In this document: piece by piece, positions 6,441 through 10,520 of the stretch
Position numbering within the stretch: position 1 is the stretch's first letter
How the letters are laid out: each line of letters opens with the position of its first letter
Assembly (NCBI GenBank): GCA_938018155.1
Contig: CALIIG010000013.1
Coordinates: 1-10,520 of the forward strand
Direction: 5' to 3'
DNA: 10,520 nucleotides
DNA from: an uncultured Prevotella sp.
GTDB taxonomy: Bacteria > Bacteroidota > Bacteroidia > Bacteroidales > Bacteroidaceae
The notes under the pieces: generated by a model
Database searches by the model: none
Seen by the model: only the letters and a program-made list of their open reading frames with translations
What the model was told of the DNA's origin: nothing
Made by a program: the position numbers and the translations under genes

Positions 6441-6477
6441 CGCCAGTTAACCGTTTAAGTAATATATATACCTAAAA

Positions 6478-7713
6478 ATGAGAAAACCTGTAAAAAGAAT
6501 TGTTTTGGCAGTAATGTTATTGTCGGCTCTGTCGGCTGTCGGCAAGACACGCAAGGCTCTTTTCGTCATTATCGACGGCATTCCTGCCGACTGTATCGAG
6601 CGTCTCCAGCCGCCCACCATCATGGATATTGCCCGCACGGGCCACTATCACCGTGCCTATTGCGGCGGCGAAATACGCATGTATTCGCAAACTCCTACCA
6701 TATCGGCCATCGGATATACCAACATTCTCACCGGCACATGGATGAACAAGCACAATGTTCAGGGCAACGAGAATATACACATTAACTATAACTACTGGAA
6801 TATTTTCCGCATAGCGAAGAACCAGAAGCGTCCTGTTACAACGGCAATTTATTCGGGATGGACCGACAACCGCACCATTCTCCTTGGCGACGGCAAGCCC
6901 GAAGCCGGCAACATGAAGATGGATTATGTCTACGACGGCTACGATCTCGATTCGGTTCGCTTCCCCAAAAAGAAGGACATGCTGGAGGTTTACGATTACG
7001 ACTGCCAGGTAACGGCCGATGCTGCACGCAGCATTCGCACCGAGGCTCCGGACCTGGGGTGGCTCTATCTCTGGTATACCGACGATGCTTTCCACAGCTA
7101 TGGCAGCGGGTCTTACTCGGACAGGTATGTGATGAAGACCGACAGCCTGCTGCGAAAAGTGTGGGATGCCGTGAAGTTCCGCGAAAAAAAGTATGGCGAA
7201 GAGTGGCTTGTCATCGTTACAACCGACCACGGACGCTACGTCGATGGCTACGGGCACGGCGGGCAAACATCGCGTGAACGCACCGTGTGGGTGTCGACAA
7301 ACCTCAAGCATGTCAACGCCCACTTCAATGAATGGTCGTTGAGCCACGTCGACATTAACCCCACCATCTGCAAGTGGATGGGCTTTGAGGTGCCGCGTGA
7401 CGTGGCTTTCGAGCAGGACGGTATGTCGTTCTACGGCCGCCAGGGCATCACAAACCTGTTTGCAACCAAGTATGACAACCAGATTGTGGTGACGTGGGAC
7501 TGCCACGATGCTTCCGAAACGGCCTCGGTTTATGTCGCTCCAACCAACAACTTTGCTACGGGCGGACACGACGAATGGCAACTGATGGGCAGCGTGAAAG
7601 CGTCGGCAGGGCGGTTCGCCATCGACAAGAACAAGTTGCCCCAATCGAAGTTTTACAAGATAACCGTGGTTACACCGAGTGCCCATCTTTCGCGCTGGTG
7701 GAACATATATTAA
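6478..7713 (+). CDS. Exported alkaline-phosphatase-superfamily phosphodiesterase
   Basis: The 411-residue product has a signal peptide (1-22, MRKPVKRIVLAVMLLSALSA) and a two-metal nucleotide pyrophosphatase/phosphodiesterase-type domain (about 25-315). Motifs in order are LFVIIDGIP with Asp33 as metal ligand, QTPTISAIGYTNILTG with Thr74 or Ser76 as likely nucleophile, and YTDDAFHSYG with Asp202 and His206 spaced as metal ligands. TTDHGR (Asp250, His251) and GYGHGG (His260) complete the set. All expected zinc ligands appear present, so the enzyme should be active on phosphate mono- or diesters in the periplasm. About 330-411 looks like a small beta-sandwich. The substrate is not evident. It is first of a rightward series followed by a LacI-type regulator and a rhamnosidase; a phosphatase role in nutrient scavenging is an alternative to a glycan-linked role. 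The start follows an A-rich leader 38 bp after a good -7 box. Confidence 0.85.
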   Translation: MRKPVKRIVLAVMLLSALSAVGKTRKALFVIIDGIPADCIERLQPPTIMDIARTGHYHRAYCGGEIRMYSQTPTISAIGYTNILTGTWMNKHNVQGNENIHINYNYWNIFRIAKNQKRPVTTAIYSGWTDNRTILLGDGKPEAGNMKMDYVYDGYDLDSVRFPKKKDMLEVYDYDCQVTADAARSIRTEAPDLGWLYLWYTDDAFHSYGSGSYSDRYVMKTDSLLRKVWDAVKFREKKYGEEWLVIVTTDHGRYVDGYGHGGQTSRERTVWVSTNLKHVNAHFNEWSLSHVDINPTICKWMGFEVPRDVAFEQDGMSFYGRQGITNLFATKYDNQIVVTWDCHDASETASVYVAPTNNFATGGHDEWQLMGSVKASAGRFAIDKNKLPQSKFYKITVVTPSAHLSRWWNIY

Positions 7714-7721
7714 AATAAAGG

Positions 7722-7753
7722 TGTTTCTCCGCAATTCTTTTTGCGGAGAAACA
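7722..7753. promoter_or_regulatory. 13-bp-stem inverted repeat between phosphodiesterase and LacI genes
   Basis: TGTTTCTCCGCAA (7722-7734) and TTGCGGAGAAACA (7741-7753) are perfectly complementary around the 6-nt loop TTCTTT. The stem begins 9 bp after the phosphodiesterase stop. No T run follows on the plus strand, so intrinsic termination would be inefficient. It may be a 3'-end stabiliser, a partial terminator that lowers expression of the regulator, or an operator in front of the LacI gene. Confidence 0.7.
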
Positions 7754-7790
7754 GCAGTGTAAAGCAGCCTGGAAAACATCAGGAAGAAGC

Positions 7791-8798
7791 ATGAAATCGT
7801 CACTGAAAGACATAGCTGAAGCCTTGCAGGTATCGAAAACCACAGTGTCGTGGGTGCTCGGCGGCAAGGGCAACGAGCGTGGTATAAGCACCGGTATGCA
7901 GGCCCGTGTGCACGAAATGGCCCGCAAAATGAACTACCAGCCCAACCTCATAGCCCGCAGTTTGAACACGGGCCTGACGAGCACCATCGGGCTTATCATC
8001 CCCGACATTACCGATTCGTTCTATTCGGAGGTGGCGAGTAACCTCGAAAAGGCCGCCGAAAAGGAAAATTTCTACGTGATGATAGGCAATTCTGAGTCGA
8101 ACCCGGAGCGGGAAAGGCATCTCATTCAGATGTTTAAGTCGCGACAGGTTGACGGTATTGTGCTCGCTCCCACAAAAATATCACGTTCCGAGATAGACCG
8201 TTTGATGGACGAACGCTTTCCGTTTGTACTCTTCGACAGATACTATCCCGAGATAAAAACCAACTATGTTATCGTGAATAACGAGGAAAGCAGCTACCAG
8301 CTTGTGCGCAATATGGTAGCCCGTGGGTGCCGTAAGATAGCCATCATTACCACCAATTCGCACCTCCGTACCATGAATATGCGTCGCGAAGGATATAGCA
8401 GTGCCCTGTTGGAATCGGGCATAGATCTGGATGCCAGCCTTTATGGCGAGGTGAATTTCAGCGATTACAAGAAAGGCATTTTCCCGGTTTTAGACCGTAT
8501 TTTCAAGCATAACCCCGATGTTCAGGGGTTCTTTTTCACCACCCATATTCTGTGTCTGGCCGCCTTTGAGTATTTTTATGCCCGCCATATCAGCCTGGCA
8601 GGCTACGAGTTTGCCTGCATTCACGGCATGCCTGCTTTCCAGTGTATCGCCCCTTCCATGCAGATAGCCCGTATGCCTGTTGAAAAAATTGCGAGCGAAG
8701 CCGTACGTATTCTGGTGAAGAATATTAAATACCGGCAAACCCATGCCGACGATGATTTCCCGCCCGAAGAGCTTAGTTTGCATTGCACTATCTACTAA
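7791..8798 (+). CDS. LacI-family transcriptional regulator
   Basis: The 335-residue product is of normal length for the family. The helix-turn-helix lies at 4-25 (LKDIAEALQVSKTTVSWVL), with the hinge helix at about 49-61 (YQPNLIARSLNTG) whose Leu inserts into the operator minor groove. A periplasmic-binding-protein-like effector domain runs from IGLIIPDI (66) to the end, with DGIVLAP (121-127), FVLFDRY, and MRREGY (197-202), where the Arg is a typical sugar contact. Where many relatives have an 'ND' ligand pair, this protein has FFFTTH (247-252), which may belong to a Bacteroidetes subgroup with a different ligand. The rhamnosidase gene starts 36 bp after its stop, so control of the rhamnosidase and possibly the phosphodiesterase is the natural inference. 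The start follows AGGAAGAAGC, a purine-rich leader. Confidence 0.93.
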   Translation: MKSSLKDIAEALQVSKTTVSWVLGGKGNERGISTGMQARVHEMARKMNYQPNLIARSLNTGLTSTIGLIIPDITDSFYSEVASNLEKAAEKENFYVMIGNSESNPERERHLIQMFKSRQVDGIVLAPTKISRSEIDRLMDERFPFVLFDRYYPEIKTNYVIVNNEESSYQLVRNMVARGCRKIAIITTNSHLRTMNMRREGYSSALLESGIDLDASLYGEVNFSDYKKGIFPVLDRIFKHNPDVQGFFFTTHILCLAAFEYFYARHISLAGYEFACIHGMPAFQCIAPSMQIARMPVEKIASEAVRILVKNIKYRQTHADDDFPPEELSLHCTIY

Positions 8799-8834
8799 AC
8801 CTCAGAGCCTGTAACCAGTCAAATTAAAAGTTCT

Positions 8835-10520
8835 ATGCATAAAAGTCATAAAAACCTGTTTGAAACCTGCTGCAAGTTGCTCGTCACGGGCAGCCTGCTG
8901 TGTGCAGGAAGCAGCACCACGGCACAGCAAATTACGCGCATGCGCTGCGAATATGGCGTGCGTCCGCTGTGTATTGACGCAGCCTCGCCGCGCCTGACGT
9001 GGAATATCCAGTCGGCAAAGCCCTTGCAACAAAGTAAATATCGTGTTGTGGCAGGTACCGATTCGCTGCAGCTTGCCCGCGGTAACGGTGCGTCTGTGGT
9101 GTGGGATTCGGGCGTAATTACATCAGATATTTCGTGCGCCGTTTGCCATGATGCCGGTCTTCAATCGTTTAAACGCTACTTCTGGCGCGTGACGGTGTGG
9201 GACGGTCGCGGCCGGAAGATTGAATCTTCCATAGAGCCTTTCGAGACCGCACTGATGAATCAGGCCGACTGGCACGCCGTATGGATTACCGATTCACGCC
9301 ACCGCGACTTCGAGCCTGCGCCCATGTTCCGCAAGGTGTTCAACATCGACGGCCGTCGTATTAAGCGCGCGAGGTTCTATTACAGCGCAGCCGCCTATGG
9401 CGTATTTAAGCTGAACGGGCGTGCCGTTTCGGCCGATTTGCTGAACCCCGGTTACACCCACTACGACCGTCGCAACCTGTATAGCGTGTATGATGTTACG
9501 CCGATGCTGCACGGTGGCACCAATGTCATTACGGCCGTGTTGGGTAACGGTTTCTACAACGCGATAGGAAAGGTAGCCACCTGGAGCTTCGACGTGGCAC
9601 GATGGCGCAACCGTGCCCGTATGACCTGCCTGCTGCGTGTTGAGTTTGACAACGGCAAGGTGCAGGAAATTTGCTCTGACGACACGTGGAAAACGTCGAC
9701 AGGACCTTATCTTGTCAACAATATTTACGCCGGAGACAAATACGATTCGCGCCTCGAAAAAACAGGATGGGAGCAACCTTCCTACGACGACAGCAGCTGG
9801 CAACGCGCTATGGTGGTAGCGGCTCCGTCGCCGTTGATGACCGCTCAAAAAATGCCGGCCATACAAATAAGCCGGCGTTTTAAGGCCACGGGTATGCAAT
9901 CGTGGGGCGATACCGTTTTTGTATATTCCTTTCCCCAGAATATTTCGGGCTTCTGCAAGCTGAAAGTGCAGGGCCCTTCAGGTACAAAGCTCACGCTTCA
10001 GCATGGCGAAATGAAACGCAACGACGGCCGTTTGGAAATGCGAAACATAGCCTGTTACTACTCGCCTGTGCCGGATAAGGAGTTCCAAACCGACACATAC
10101 ATCCTCAATGGCAGCCGGCAAGAACTTGAGCCTATGTTCTGCTATCACGGCTTCCAGTATGTCGAGGTACACAGTTCGCGCCCTGTTCATCTGACAAAAG
10201 AGAGCCTCACGGCCGAGTTTTTCCACACTAACGTGCAGCGTACCGGGCATTTTGAGTGCTCGAACGAGCTGTTGAACAAAATATCCGACGCCACCATCGC
10301 ATCGTATTTATCCAATTTAATGAGCATCCCTACCGACTGTCCGCAACGCGAAAAGAACGGCTGGACGGCCGATGCACATATGAGTATGGACGTGGCACTG
10401 ATGAATTTTGACGGCGTTCAGTTTTATGAGAAGTGGCTTGATGACATATCAGACAACCAGAATGACTCGGGACGTATATCAGGTATCGTGCCTTCGCCCG
10501 ACTGGGGATATGATGATTGG
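8835..10520 (+). CDS. Secreted GH78 alpha-L-rhamnosidase, 3' end beyond window
   Basis: The frame is open from the ATG at 8835 to the window edge (562 codons, no stop), so the gene is truncated by the window. An N-terminal leader (1-31, ...LLCAGSSTTAQQ) fits a Sec signal; LLC is a poor lipobox. It is followed by an Ig-like domain (about 35-140; RYFWRVTVWDGRG), a rhamnosidase N-terminal domain (about 150-330; YSAAAYGVFKLNG, VLGNGFYN), a jelly-roll region (about 340-460; LTLQHGEM, YHGFQYVEV) and the start of the (alpha/alpha)6 barrel. The barrel carries the GH78 signature TDCPQREKNGWTADA, with Asp501, the general acid Glu506, and Asp513. It should remove terminal alpha-L-rhamnose by inversion, in the periplasm or at the surface. 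The distal catalytic Glu and the C-terminal domain (family proteins are usually about 900 residues) lie outside the window. It is probably co-transcribed with the LacI gene 36 bp upstream. Confidence 0.92.
   Translation, partial: MHKSHKNLFETCCKLLVTGSLLCAGSSTTAQQITRMRCEYGVRPLCIDAASPRLTWNIQSAKPLQQSKYRVVAGTDSLQLARGNGASVVWDSGVITSDISCAVCHDAGLQSFKRYFWRVTVWDGRGRKIESSIEPFETALMNQADWHAVWITDSRHRDFEPAPMFRKVFNIDGRRIKRARFYYSAAAYGVFKLNGRAVSADLLNPGYTHYDRRNLYSVYDVTPMLHGGTNVITAVLGNGFYNAIGKVATWSFDVARWRNRARMTCLLRVEFDNGKVQEICSDDTWKTSTGPYLVNNIYAGDKYDSRLEKTGWEQPSYDDSSWQRAMVVAAPSPLMTAQKMPAIQISRRFKATGMQSWGDTVFVYSFPQNISGFCKLKVQGPSGTKLTLQHGEMKRNDGRLEMRNIACYYSPVPDKEFQTDTYILNGSRQELEPMFCYHGFQYVEVHSSRPVHLTKESLTAEFFHTNVQRTGHFECSNELLNKISDATIASYLSNLMSIPTDCPQREKNGWTADAHMSMDVALMNFDGVQFYEKWLDDISDNQNDSGRISGIVPSPDWGYDDW

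Larger units (their letters stand above)
5117..6477. other. 1.36-kb intergenic region between divergent units
   Basis: No convincing coding sequence is seen on either strand. Composition is AT-richer than the flanking genes, particularly at 5400-5640. Contents listed separately are a 12-bp palindrome, a 35-bp palindrome, a 22-bp-period repeat array, a small inverted repeat, repeated ATTAACGTA motifs and a promoter. Lesser structures include TTATC..GCG/CGC.GATAA arms (5292-5328), ATCTGCT/AGCAGAT arms (5404-5457), GCTTA-TTA-TAAGC (5613-5625), and a near-perfect A/T stem with a GAAA loop (5755-5776). TTGCACCT occurs twice (6135-6142, 6170-6177). The region is unusually long for two divergent starts and could hide a small RNA. 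Confidence 0.7.

Noticed and set aside
6517..7803. 428-codon minus-strand open frame opposite the phosphodiesterase
   Set aside because: The opposite strand carries a protein with signal peptide and full metal-ligand motifs; the antisense frame has no recognisable domain and is a shadow of codon bias.
9294..9899. 201-codon minus-strand open frame opposite the rhamnosidase
   Set aside because: It lies wholly within the GH78 reading frame and its translation resembles no protein family.

Overview
The window looks like a chromosomal segment from a member of Bacteroidales, most likely Prevotella or a close relative. The basis is: a TAnnTTTG-type -7 box before the phosphodiesterase gene; a LacI-type regulator with the 'TVSWVLGGKG' turn seen in that phylum; secreted proteins ending in 'NLQGIRV...LPTGIYIAGGKKVVK'; and proteins starting with the 'VDLGLPSGTxWxSCNVGA' (FISUMP-like) domain. 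The species call is inference. No tRNA, rRNA, CRISPR array or insertion sequence was found.

Left half, minus strand (about 124-5116). Four genes for exported proteins read leftward. The first transcribed (3803-5116) encodes a 437-residue protein with a FISUMP-like domain, a beta-rich middle region and a Prevotella-type C-terminal tail. After a terminator-like hairpin, a 22-bp tandem repeat array and a second hairpin comes a compact group of three. These are a 177-residue protein with two short 'IxxITF' modules and a sorting-tail-like end (3002-3535), a 231-residue FISUMP-like protein whose start overlaps the previous stop by 4 bp (2310-3005), and a 702-residue protein in which the same FISUMP-like domain is fused to a clan GH-A glycoside hydrolase (124-2232). 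They look like a secreted glycan-binding and glycan-cleaving set; the binding role is inference.

Centre (5117-6477). This is 1.36 kb without a convincing gene, between divergent transcription units. It holds a 35-bp near-perfect palindrome with a TTACGCCGTAA centre, then an array of nine units at 22-bp spacing (5902-6098), most carrying the same TTACGNNGTAA-like core. Smaller palindromes and a candidate promoter precede the phosphodiesterase gene.

Right half, plus strand (6478-10520). An exported alkaline-phosphatase-superfamily phosphodiesterase is followed by a 13-bp-stem hairpin, a LacI-family regulator, and 36 bp later a secreted GH78 alpha-L-rhamnosidase that runs off the window. The regulator and rhamnosidase are probably co-transcribed, which suggests a rhamnose-glycan utilisation locus continuing to the right.

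The least ordinary feature is repeat architecture. Three arrays of unrelated sequence (49-114, 3619-3706, 5902-6098) all have a unit of exactly 22 bp, close to two helical turns, and each unit carries a short palindromic or near-palindromic core. Two of them bracket the three-gene secreted-protein operon and the third lies upstream of the phosphodiesterase.
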